Of a DNA stretch of 64,000 nucleotides, positions 46,290 to 56,100 are shown one piece after another. Location of the stretch: assembly GCA_002914845.1 (NCBI GenBank), contig JXTC01000077.1, forward strand, positions 843,638 to 907,637, written 5' to 3'. Origin of the DNA: Trema orientale (taxonomy: Eukaryota > Streptophyta > Magnoliopsida > Rosales > Cannabaceae). The translations under genes and the position numbers were made by a program. The notes under the pieces were generated by a model that saw only the letters and a list, made by a program, of their open reading frames with translations, was not told where the DNA came from and searched no databases. Each line of letters opens with the position of its first letter. The stretch's first letter is position 1.

Positions 46290-46720
46290 GCGAAATAATC
46301 AATAGGTTATGATCAGAAACAATGGCCAATAGAATATGCACTTAGGCTGCAGGGTAAAGAAGTCGTCATGCCTTATTACAAATAGCTTTGTCAAGTTTAG
46401 CCTTAGAGTGAGCCAACGCTCGCCTTCCATTATGCCATGTAAATATTCCACCTGAAGCCCCTATATCTATAAGGCCTAAGTCAGTAACCACGTTCCTTAA
46501 AGCTTGAGATGAGCGTTGAGAACTTCATATCGAGCCTGGGCCCATGCTTTCAGAATCATTCAAAGTACCATCCAGGTCACCTACTATTAGCCAGGGATAA
46601 GCAAAAACATAGGGTATTGCACGAATACAATTCCAAAAATCAACTTTCTTTGAGGTTCTAGCTAGACCATAGATAGCAAATATTCGAGAGCCCGGGCCCA
46701 TTCGTATCAGAGTTATTTTT
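46290..46720 (-). pseudogene. LINE endonuclease remnant
   Basis: Minus-strand translation gives IFAIYGLARTSKKVDFWNCI, AYPWLIVGDLDGTLNDSE, FTWHNGRRALAHSKAKLDKA and VSDHNLLI. These match the apurinic-like endonuclease of plant L1 elements (GDxN-type and SDH motifs). The GDF/GDN position reads GDLDG, so the site is altered. Separated from the reverse transcriptase by the solo LTR. Confidence 0.75.
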
Positions 46721-46900
46721 AATTTCGAAATACGGTGAAACTATTGGCTTTATTCATATTTCATAGGAGAGATAGTTGATTCTTTTTTTGATTAAATCAT
46801 AGTAAAGCAAGTTGTTTTGTGTCAACAAAGAAATCTTGGTGAAATATGAAACTGCTTTGACTTTAAGTAAGAAATTTCTTTTACTATAAAGGAAGAAATT

Positions 46901-47039
46901 GAGTTGAGTTATGGTACCGAACACCATAAACTACTAGAAGTATGTGATACATGGAAACTTTATAATGGTTTTTACACCTCCTATTATGTGGTGCTAAGTA
47001 CCAATGGTAGTCCATCTATTTCCAAATCAATAGGGATAT
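46901..47039. other. Short stretch between the LINE and the minisatellite
   Basis: Contains GTTATGGTACCGAACACC and GTGGTGCTAAGTACC, an inverted-looking pair in a MITE-like block of about 100 bases. Family not resolved. Confidence 0.3.
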
Positions 47040-47600
47040 TTTTTAACATATCCATATCCTATATTTAAACATATTAATATATTAATTAATTAATTTGAAT
47101 TCACAATTTAGAATGATAATGAATATATTACTAATGTAATTATAATAAACTTTCTACTAACTTAACTGTAAATATTTTACTAATCTAACTAACTTGAATT
47201 AGAATTATAATAAATAAATTAGTAATTTAATTAATTTAAACATAATATTATAATAAACTTTCTACTAACTTAATTGTAAACATTGAAATTAAACATACTA
47301 CTAAACATAACAACATAAGTCATTATTGTGATAATAAATATAATACTAGTTTAATTAAATTGAATTAGAATTATAATAAACATATTATTAAATTAATTAA
47401 TTTGAACATATTATTATAATAAAGTTTATACTAACTTAATTGTAAATATTTTACTAATTTAATTAACTTGAATTAGAATTATAATAAATATATTACTAAA
47501 TTAATAAATTTAAACATATCAGTACAATAAACGTTCTACTAACATAATTGAAATTAAACATACTACTAAACATAACTACATAAGTCATAATTGTGATAAT
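47040..47600. repeat. AT-rich complex minisatellite
   Basis: Imperfect repeated units include AATAAACTTTCTACTAACTT, GTAAATATTTTACTAAT, AACTTGAATTAGAATTATAA and ACATACTACTAAACATAAC. They recur in the same order about every 110 bases, with a longer period near 240. Almost pure A/T. No coding role. Confidence 0.75.
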
Positions 47601-48839
47601 ACTATTATACTAATAAATCTATCACAAATCAATTGAAACTAAAAAGATAAGTATAATAAATTGAATTTTGGATATTTAAAAAAAATAAAATTGTACCTTG
47701 AATTGAGCTTTAAGAGTTGAGATACTTGTTTAATAAAAGATCATTAGATTTTGGAAGAATTAGAAGTGGGGACTATAAATTCTAATTAAAAATTATAATT
47801 TAGTAATTAGAAAATATAATTAGAGAAAAAGAGAAAATTTAGAATATAATTAGAGAGAATAAAAGAGTATTAGATTGAACTGAAACTTGCTATTTATAGT
47901 ATAGGAAAAAAAATAATTTATTTTAAAACACTAAAAAATATATATAAAAAAAAGATAAATTGGAAAATTGTTGATGCCCTTCTAAGCCACAATGTTATTA
48001 TCACCATTGGTGGTAATAACAATTCTGCGCCAAAAAAAAAAAGAAAGAAACTGCACAAAGCGGATCGGCCGAGGTGGGCCGGGCCAGACCGGGCTGAGCC
48101 CGGACCCTACTATTTATGGGCCAGCAAGGCTAGCATATTAGGCTCGGCCCTAATTGCCAGCTCTATTTATGACTATAATTTTATGATTTTTAATATATTA
48201 TAAATATGTATTGTGACAATCCTAAAAAAAATTTCTATACATTAGTCTAGAAAATTATATTATACTCCAAACCACTACTAGTCAGATCCATTTCTCCAAA
48301 CCAAATTGTCCAATTTGGATTTTTAATATTTGCTAGTATAGTAGGGAAAATAGACCTATATAACATTACTTTATTTCAAAATAAAATTTTGTGATTACTA
48401 TTTAGGAATTTTTTTATTCAAAAAAAATTCGTAGGGATCAATGTTACTATGATCAATAATCATATTATTCATATAATAATTATTTTTAGAAGAGTCTTGA
48501 AATACTCATTAAAAAGTATTTCTTAAAAATAGTCCCAAAAAAAATCATTTTACTTCGAAGTAGTCATATTTTGCATTCCAAAAAAAAAAAAAAGGAGAAA
48601 TAGTCATATTTTGGTCACTTTTCCATGTTTAAATACAATAAATTTGAGAATGAAAATAAAAATGGGCATTTTGGACAATGGATAGAGAACTTTTTTTTGA
48701 GGCAAATCTTTATGTAATTTGTCAGTTTAATTCTTTTTCTCACCACTTATATTTTCACACATCACATTAAACCAATAACTGGTAATGATCCAGAAAAATA
48801 AATAAGGCTACTTAAAGAAATCCAGCCTATAGAATTAAA
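47601..48839. other. Intergenic with a GC-rich patch
   Basis: Mostly AT-rich. At 48057-48165 a sharp GC-rich block (GATCGGCCGAGGTGGGCC, GAGCCCGGACCC) ends with GGCCCTAATTGCCAGCTCTA. Its inverted form resembles the GAGCTGGCAATTAGGGCC termini of hAT-like repeats. The other border was not found. Confidence 0.4.
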
Positions 48840-49170
48840 AATTGAAAAATCCCGGATGTTCGATTTTTTGGAAAAATCCATGATTAATTTAGAAAAATAT
48901 CACTTTTAATAAATATTTAGAAAAATACTGTTTTTTTCTTCAAAATTAGTATTTTTCAGTGATACTCGAGGTAACTAGTTAGGTTACTTTGGGTAACTAA
49001 TCTAATTACTTCAAGTAACCAATCAAGTTATCTTAAGTAATTTGACAAATTACCTAAAGTATTTCACCAATTAATAAAAAGTGATATTTTTCTGAATATT
49101 TTTAAAAATTATATTTTTCTAATTAAATCTGGGATTTTTCAATTTTTTTTTAATTTTTCCCATAAAAAGT
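48840..49170. repeat. Dispersed repeat B, first copy
   Basis: Shares TTTAGAAAAATATCA, GATACTCGAGGTAAC and AGTGATATTTTTCT with a second copy at about 49690-49985 in the same orientation. It contains short imperfect units of the GGTTACTTTGGGTAACTAA type. Confidence 0.65.
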
Positions 49171-49288
49171 CTAATTTCCTCAAAAAAAAAAAAAAAAGCC
49201 TCGTTTTCTTTTCCATTGGTCATGATCATAAAATTGGCCAGACCATTGATTAGAGTTGTTAGTATTGAAGGCGGATTCAAGTTCGATT

Positions 49289-49640
49289 TTGGGTTTTTTT
49301 TAGCTAAATAGCCGAATTTTAGATGATAGTTTGCAAAATGGCTATTTTTCGAATACTGTTAAAAAAAAGCCAAATTTTGAAATTTATTTTAAAAAATGGT
49401 CATTTTTCATATTTAGTATATCCAAATAAATTGACTTATTTTTGAAAATTGATTTACTTTTTCAAAAATCGATTTATTTTATAAAAAATTGATTTACTTT
49501 ATAAAAAATAAATCAACTAAAAAATGGTCACTTATCAAAATAAAATTATAAAACGGTCATTTATCAAATAGGTATAAACAAACAGTCATTTTTTAAGTTC
49601 ATCTTAAAAAAAGGTCATTTCTTATAAATACTCTTCCTTT
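49289..49640. repeat. Dispersed repeat A, plus orientation
   Basis: Opens TTTTTTTAGCTAAATAGCC and contains repeated AAAATTGATTTACTTT units and ATAAAACGGTCATTTATCAA. An inverted copy lies at about 52800-53163 and a related one at 53330-53755. It sits between two direct copies of repeat B. Confidence 0.65.
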
Positions 49641-49689
49641 TTTACTCATAAATTTTTTATGCTTTTTACTAACTCTAGGCCCAAAGTCA

Positions 49690-49985
49690 AAAATATTAAA
49701 AAATCCAGGTTAGGCTAAATTTTTTGAAAAAATAAAATCCCATATATGTTTAGAAAAATATCATTTTTAAAAGATTTATTTATAGAAATACTATTTTAAA
49801 AAAAATTAGTATTTTTTAAAGATACTCGAAGTAACGAGTAGAGTTACTTGGGGTAAAGAATCAAGTTATTTGAGATAATAAGTCTGGTTACCTCAATTAT
49901 CTTAACTGGTTATCTTAAGTATCTTATTAATTAGTAAAAAGTGATTTTTTCTATATTTTTTAAATTTTACCATATAAAATCAAGT
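49690..49985. repeat. Dispersed repeat B, second copy
   Basis: Matches the copy at 48840-49170 in the same orientation: TTTAGAAAAATATCATTTTT, GATACTCGAAGTAACGAG, AGTAAAAAGTGATTTTTTCT. Confidence 0.65.
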
Positions 49986-50202
49986 TTTCTCTTATTTTTA
50001 TCTCCACATGCCAAAATTATACACTGAAATCGCGTCACCAACTCTAGGCTTAAATGGGAGAAGAAAAATAAGAAAAAACCCTATGGTGCTATGTAACTGA
50101 TCAAGTCCATTCAATACTATTTGGAATTTTAGTGCATTATTGAGAAAGAGAGCTAAAACTCGTTTTTTATTATTATAATGAATATACGTATATACATATA
50201 TA

Positions 50203-50431
50203 TGGTTCCCAATCCTATAGACTTATGTATAGGTATTTTTTTTTAGTCGTTGGATCACTATCTAAAGTTAATCTAACAAATATAATGATATACATAAAAA
50301 GATGTGCATTATTAATACTATTTCTCTCTCCTATTTTTTACTATAAAAAGACATGCACGATAAATTTTAAGTAGCCAAAATGATATCTATGTATAGGTAA
50401 AAAAAAATAAATACCTATTAGATTAGTGCCT
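50203..50431. mobile_element. (TA)n-associated MITE, copy f
   Basis: Runs from GGTTCCCAATCCTATAGACT to TACCTATTAGATTAGTGCC between TA runs. The core has AGTCGTTGGATCACTATC. Its right-hand TA run also borders the next transposon. Confidence 0.7.
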
Positions 50432-50448
50432 ATATATATATATATATA

Positions 50449-52050
50449 GAAAAATTCTAGCATAGGAGGGACAAAATCCCTCCCACCTATTAGAGTGTTT
50501 TTTTAGTCCATCCAAAGGCTATTGAATGATCAAAACTATAGAAGTTTGTCCGTATTATATACTCTACCCTTGTATAATGTATTCCTAAAAACTCAAAAAA
50601 GACTGACCAAGTTTTCTTCTCTCTAACTTAATTCTCAGTCTTCTACTACCCTCACTTCCTTCGTCCAGTGTCTTCCTCTTTTATTCTGCTACTCCCATCT
50701 CTCTTTCTTTTTTGGAACATTTTTTTGCTTCATAATATTTTCTCAAAAATCAAACTTGCGTATTCTTGTAAATGAAAAAAAAAAAGAAAAAAAAAAGAGA
50801 GAGAAAATATTTCTTCTTCTTCCTAATAGACCTATGATAAAAGGAGACCTAAAGATAGCTTGAAAAATTTGAGAGATAAGGTAGTCAGTTGAAAGGAGTA
50901 GATAGATTTAGTGAGAAAACGAGATTACTGTAAGCTAAAATTTATTTCATTTTATTTTTATTTTTTTTCAACAAAAAATAATTCGTTGTACTTTAACTCA
51001 CAGATATGGAAATTCTGTTTTATGTTATATTGTTTATTTTCTCAGATATAAAAGGAAAAAATTATACACACCTTTGTTTGGAATTCATTAGAGGATAAAG
51101 AGAGCTAAACAATTATTACTTGTCGTTGATTCTCTTTCTAGTAGGAATGGCAATATAACCAACGGTTACGGGTATCCGTGATTATCTGATCTGAACGGGG
51201 AGGGAAAAAACCACTCAAGAGGAGAAAATGACTGGGGCAGAGAAGAACTGCACTATTAATATGCAGGTATGGTACGGGGACGGTATTAGCATAATCTGCA
51301 CCGTATCAGCCCCGATATATATATTTACATAGAAAAGTTATTATACATATAAATATATATTTAATTTTACACTATCAATATTCTTATATCTTTGGTAAAA
51401 TAATGAATTTAGAGAGTTATATGTACTTATATATTTAAATTTTAGAGTTTAAAAATTATTAGTATATTGGTGTGTTTAATATTTTGTTGATCATGAAAAG
51501 AATTTAGTATTTTCATCTTAATTTTGTTAATATTTTATTATTATCAATAGGTAATGGGTAATCACGGTTTTCCCCATTATCCTTTGGTTAACATCCGCAC
51601 CATCTCCGCATCCAAAAGAATGGTTAATTGAGCTGGTATGATATTATGATTGGCTTTTGGAGATGTAGATGATAATTGAAAAACTATCCCCGATCCGTCC
51701 CATTGCGATTCCTACTTTCTGGGTTCTCATTCAAAATATAAGACAAAATTTCTTTCTCGGTTTTTATTATTTGAAATGGGTTTGAAATCCGAAAAACTTT
51801 GTTTTTCTTTTGGTGAGAATGAAGGACATTTATGATGCATTTATTAAGATCAATATTTATTTAGCAAAGTACCGAAGAAGAAAAATCAATTCTGTTTGTT
51901 TGTTTCAACTCGAGAGGAAGTTTATTTATGCCACTTCAGACAATCTTAGGATTAGTAAATTGATGAACACCTCATGATTTTGATCTAAGAGCTAAATAAA
52001 TGCTCTTAAAATAAGGGAGGGATTTTGCTCCTCCTAAACTAGAATTCTTC
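50449..52050. mobile_element. Non-autonomous TIR transposon, 1.6 kb, TA flanks
   Basis: Left end GAAAAATTCTAGCATAGGAG and inverted right end GAAGAATTCTAGTTTAGGAG. Both continue into AAAATCCCTCCC. TA is present on each side within TA-rich flanks. No coding frame. It hosts a smaller TIR element at 51140-51716. A Tc1/mariner-like mechanism is possible from the TA flanks. Confidence 0.75.
51140..51716. mobile_element. TIR element nested in the 1.6-kb transposon
   Basis: Left AGTAGGAATGGCAAT and inverted right AGTAGGAATCGCAATGGG. TTCT flanks both ends (51136-51139, 51717-51720). The interior has GC-rich CGGGTATCCG and CGGGGACGG runs, as in a widespread GGAATGGCAAT plant repeat. Non-coding. Confidence 0.65.
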
Positions 52051-52190
52051 TATATATATTAACCAAAAAAAAAAAAACAAAAGAAAATAAACTACCAGTA
52101 CATTTTAGGCAATGTTTACATATCCATAATAAAATAATCGTAAATGAGAAAAGATTGGAGAAGTTGAGTCATCTCTTCCCAATTTAACTA

Positions 52191-52370
52191 GAGTAATGTT
52201 ATGATATGTAATAGTGCCCAACACCACATGAGGTGTCAATCTTTTATTAAGGTATTATAAAAAATAGACAATGCCTCATATGAGTCTCACTTCAAGTGTC
52301 AATTAATTCTTCCATAATAGATTAATACCTCATGTAGTGTTGGTATCTCAAGTGTTTCATAGCATTACTC
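52191..52370. mobile_element. Small MITE, GAGTAATG-end
   Basis: Left GAGTAATGTTATGA and inverted right GAGTAATGCTATGA. The interior has CCAACACCACATGAGGTGTC and CTCATGTAGTGTTGG, so most of it can fold. 180 bp. Confidence 0.65.
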
Positions 52371-52799
52371 ATTCAACTAATTATGTGAAAGATTTCTAAA
52401 TTTTTTCTTAAAATGTGTAGATGAACACACAAATGAATAAAAAAAATCATGATTTCCATTCCCTTTACATTCCATTACAAATTAGCAAACACAGTCTTAG
52501 ACAACGAAATTTATCTATACTCCTTTTTTTTCTGAAAAAATGAATGGTTATCGCTAGTGTTTCAAATTCTATACTAATTAATTTTGAGTTTATTTGTTAA
52601 AAGCCATCAATTAATATACCTAAGATGCAATGCTATAGAAGATGCATTGTTGGAAGTAATATAACTGCGTTGAAAGAAAAGATAAAGCCTTGATTTTTGT
52701 CTAGTAGAGGGCTAGAACTACATTTTGTCTATTTAATATTTTTTTCTTGTGTTTTATTGAGGGCTTATTATATAATTTAAATTAAAAAGTTATAAATAC
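52371..52799. other. Intergenic, no gene recognised
   Basis: AT-rich DNA without repeat borders or coding signal that I can support. Confidence 0.4.
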
Positions 52800-53163
52800 A
52801 TAAAATTTTTGGGATTTTTTAAAGGTATTTATTAAAAAAAAAATGACCATTTTTTTACATCTATTTAATAAATGATCGTTTTATAATTTTATTTTAATAA
52901 AGGGTCATTTTTCAGTTGATATATTTTTTTTTATCAAGTAAATCATTTTTTTATAAAACAAATCAATTTTTGAAAAATTCAATCAATTTTTTTAAAAGTA
53001 AATCAATTTTCAAAAAATAAGTCAATATATTTTAGACTACTAAATATGAAGAACGATTATTTTTTAAATTATTTTCAAAAGTCGGCCATTTTTCAATAGT
53101 GTTTGAAAAACGGTCATTTGCAAATTTTGATCCAAAATTTGGCCATTTGGCTTAAAAAACCTT
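52800..53163. repeat. Dispersed repeat A, inverted copy
   Basis: The reverse complement aligns with 49289-49640 over its length: GGTTTTTTAAGCCAAATGGCC, ATATTGACTTATTTTTTGAA and AAAATTATAAAACGATCATT. The two form an inverted pair about 3.2 kb apart. Confidence 0.65.
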
Positions 53164-53329
53164 ATTTTTTAAAAAATATGAAAGCGTGAGGAGCTTGAGC
53201 CCCACTAGGCCCAAGTCCGTCCATTCTTGTTTGGAAGAAATATAAATGGGCCACATAGACCGTAATCCCAAGCTTCCTTTTTTTTTTTTTTTTGGGAAGC
53301 GAGCTTGGCATCTTAAAAACAATCATGAG

Positions 53330-53755
53330 TCCCTATAACAAATGTCTGTTTTTTTCACCTTATTTTAAAAAATTACTGTTATCTTGACATATTCAATAAT
53401 ATCCGTCTTTGTTTTCATTTTCTGCAAAATGACTGTCTCTAATATATCAATTTTATTAGTAAATTAGTATATATTAGACTATTAGTATAGCAATTTCATA
53501 TCGGTATATCCATTATTGTATGTTTGTAATATTAATTTTTCATTAAGTTAAACTATATAAGTTTCTTTCTTAAACTAATAATCTGATATAAACATTTATA
53601 AATTGATTTATTTTAGCTTTTTTTTTAATAAATTAACTCGGCCATTTCGTGAATTACTTTGATAAATTCAGTCATTTTTTTAATACTATTTGAAAAACAA
53701 TCATTTTTTAAACTTGAACATAATTCGGTCATTTGACTAAGCAACCCAAACATCA
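53330..53755. repeat. Repeat related to family A
   Basis: The right end reads CTTGAACATAATTCGGTCAT then TTGACTAAGCAACCC. The spacing of ATTTGAAAAACAATCATTTT and AAACTTG motifs parallels the inverted A copy. More diverged. Confidence 0.45.
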
Positions 53756-54076
53756 CTGGATGAAAGAAAAGACAACGCACCAAGTGAGAACTGTGGAACA
53801 TCCGCAGCTGCCCTCTAATTCGTACAATAACAGAATGTTTTCTACTAGGAACAACACTCTGAAGTTTGTTTATTTTTTGTTGCTAATAAGCACTGTGAAG
53901 TATTGAAGTGCCCATCTTATCCTTTTGTTAATGTTTTATTTTCTAGTTTTGTTTTTTTGGCCGTATAAAAAGGACATATTGTCCTCTTTATCTAGTGTAT
54001 ATATAAACCATAACCTACATAATGCGGGCAGCATTGGGTACTATATCATATGCCACATATATATGCATAAATATAT

Positions 54077-54617
54077 AGAGCACTAATTTAATAGATATTT
54101 TTTTAATCTTATTGATAGGTATTATTTTGTTCAATTAAAATTTATCTCACATGTCATGATAAAAATTAAAGAGAGAAAGAACATTAGTACATTTATTGTT
54201 ATTTTTTTTTCCAACTACTCAAATCATGGTAGCCGTTAGATCATTATCCAACAGCTAAAAAAATACTTATAGATAGGTAAAAAATAAGAGTCAAATAGCA
54301 AAACGACTGAATTTTGGGCCTAATTTAAGTAAATGTCTATTTTTCAAATATTACAGCAAAATGTTCAGTATATACGTTTATATACTAAGTGTAAAATATT
54401 ATATACCAAGCGTAAAAATTTATATACTCAGTACATTTCAGTACATTAACTGAAATTAGTAAATATACTTATCTGCCAGGTGTAAAAATATATGTACTTA
54501 GACATTTAACTATAAAATTTAAAAAGTGGACATCTACTTAATCAAATTAAAAATATTAATCATCCACCTAAATTTTACTAAAATTAAATAAATATAATAC
54601 CTAATGGATTGTTGTTT
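54077..54617. mobile_element. (TA)n-associated MITE, copy g, interrupted
   Basis: The left end (GCACTAATTTAATAGATATT) and the right end (ATACCTAATGGATTGTTG) belong to the family. They are separated at about 54285-54585 by a 300-base block starting GAGTCAAATAGCAAAACG that resembles repeat A. The block is therefore younger than the MITE. Confidence 0.6.
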
Positions 54618-55903
54618 ATATATATATATTATATTAAGTTGACTAGTTATTTGATCATTTTTTGTCCCAAAACTTAGTATATGACCAAATTCAAAAATTT
54701 ATAGCTAAATGTTCAACTCTTAGTGACAAAAATGAAAATACAATATATTTCACAATTAAAATTTTTTTAAAAATAAACTTTTAATTATAAATTTTAAAAT
54801 ATAGTTATCTATTTAAATAAATTTAAAAAATTAATCTTTCGTCCAGTTAAATTAATTTAAAAAATTGATCGTTCACTATCCTCTATCCACCTAGTTTTCT
54901 CTATTATATATATTAGATAGAGACAAGAGAAACATGTTAAAACCTTTCCAAACTTTAAGGAAAAGGAAACTTGTGTTTTACGAAACTTGGATCCCATAAT
55001 TAATGGCCTAAACAAAAAGGTTTGAATTATTAGAATAATCCAGCTCCGCGTGATATTGGTGGAACGCACTAGACATGCCAAGAGAAGAGGAATTGGGAGT
55101 ATATCCACTCCATTCTATAAGCAGTACATCAAATCTGGTGAAAAGTGAAAGCCCAAGATAAAACACAATTAAGTCACATCCTTACATGGAAACCCACGTT
55201 GGATTATTAATGGTGGGGGGAAGCATGGAGTCTACACTACGCGTGCTAGAAGAAAAAAAATATTTTAGGTATTAATTGGTCATCAATATTTTTGTGTGTA
55301 CTATTATTTTGAGTGGCAGCCCTATACACTACTAAAATATGACAACTCTTTTTTTTTTTTTTGTTATTTATCAATTTTTGATGAAAGGGTGAGTTTTAAA
55401 CATTAGTGATAAGGCCAGTTAGTATTATTGTACTATGCTATAAGCTTATTGTATTTGTGCTATTTGTGCTGTGAAAAAAAAGTTAGGTGTTTGATAAATT
55501 TATTTTAAATTTAATTTTCAAAAATATTGTGCTCTTTAGAGGTAACATCTAAGTGTTTGGTAAAATATAGATTATGTGTGTTGTAGAATGATATTTCAGA
55601 CAATTTGTATTATGACAGCATAATTAACTTTGAAAAGCAACTTTGCCATATTTATCAAATTCTACTTATAACGGTAGTTATACAACAACTTTTAAAATTC
55701 GATGACTAAAAAGAGAACTTTACCAAACGCATCTCGCATCTCCCTCTTCTTTTTTTTTTTTTTTTTTTTTCCTCTAACCGCTTTTAAAAGCTAAAAATAT
55801 TACCTAAAATCAATTCTAAATGGGGCCATAGAAACAGATATGATAAAAATTTATAACTGTAGAATAAGACCACTTATTAGATACAAGTTTTATATAATTA
55901 TTT
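54618..55903. other. Intergenic, no gene recognised
   Basis: AT-rich with one long T run (about 55750). A frame at 54857-55108 (minus) lacks similarity or splice context. Nothing supported. Confidence 0.45.
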
Positions 55904-56091
55904 GAGAAATGTTAAATGTACTTTCTTTCTCACTCTCTTTTACACTCTCCAGTCTCACTGTCTGACATATGGATTCTACTATCCAGTTTAATATTTTAAT
56001 AATATAACAAATCATAATAGAATACACGTGTCAAGCAGTGAGATTAGGAGTGCAAAAGAGAATGTAAAAGAGAATATTGCTAGCATTTCTC
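55904..56091. mobile_element. MITE with perfect 9-bp target duplication
   Basis: Left GAGAAATGTTAAATGTACTT and inverted right GAGAAATGCTAGCAATATTC. TAATTATTT is repeated exactly at 55895-55903 and 56092-56100. 188 bp with long fold-back arms (TCTCTTTTACACTC against TCTCTTTTACATTC). The 9-bp duplication points to the Mutator superfamily. Confidence 0.85.
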
Positions 56092-56100
56092 TAATTATTT

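Larger units (their letters stand above)
40031..46900 (-). mobile_element. Degraded L1-type LINE carrying two LTR insertions
   Basis: Reading on the minus strand, the 3' tail is the A run at about 40031-40038 just after an AATAAAGCTAATTCTTATTT end. Protein remnants run in L1 order: endonuclease (about 46720-46290), reverse transcriptase (about 43475-41505) and a C-terminal zinc-knuckle region (41104-40844). With the inserted blocks 42605-43283 and 43824-45999 set aside, about 4 kb of LINE remains. This is near full length for the second ORF; no gag-like first ORF was seen. Many stops and frame changes make it inactive. The upstream border near 46.9 kb is approximate and no target duplication was found. 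Confidence 0.75.
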
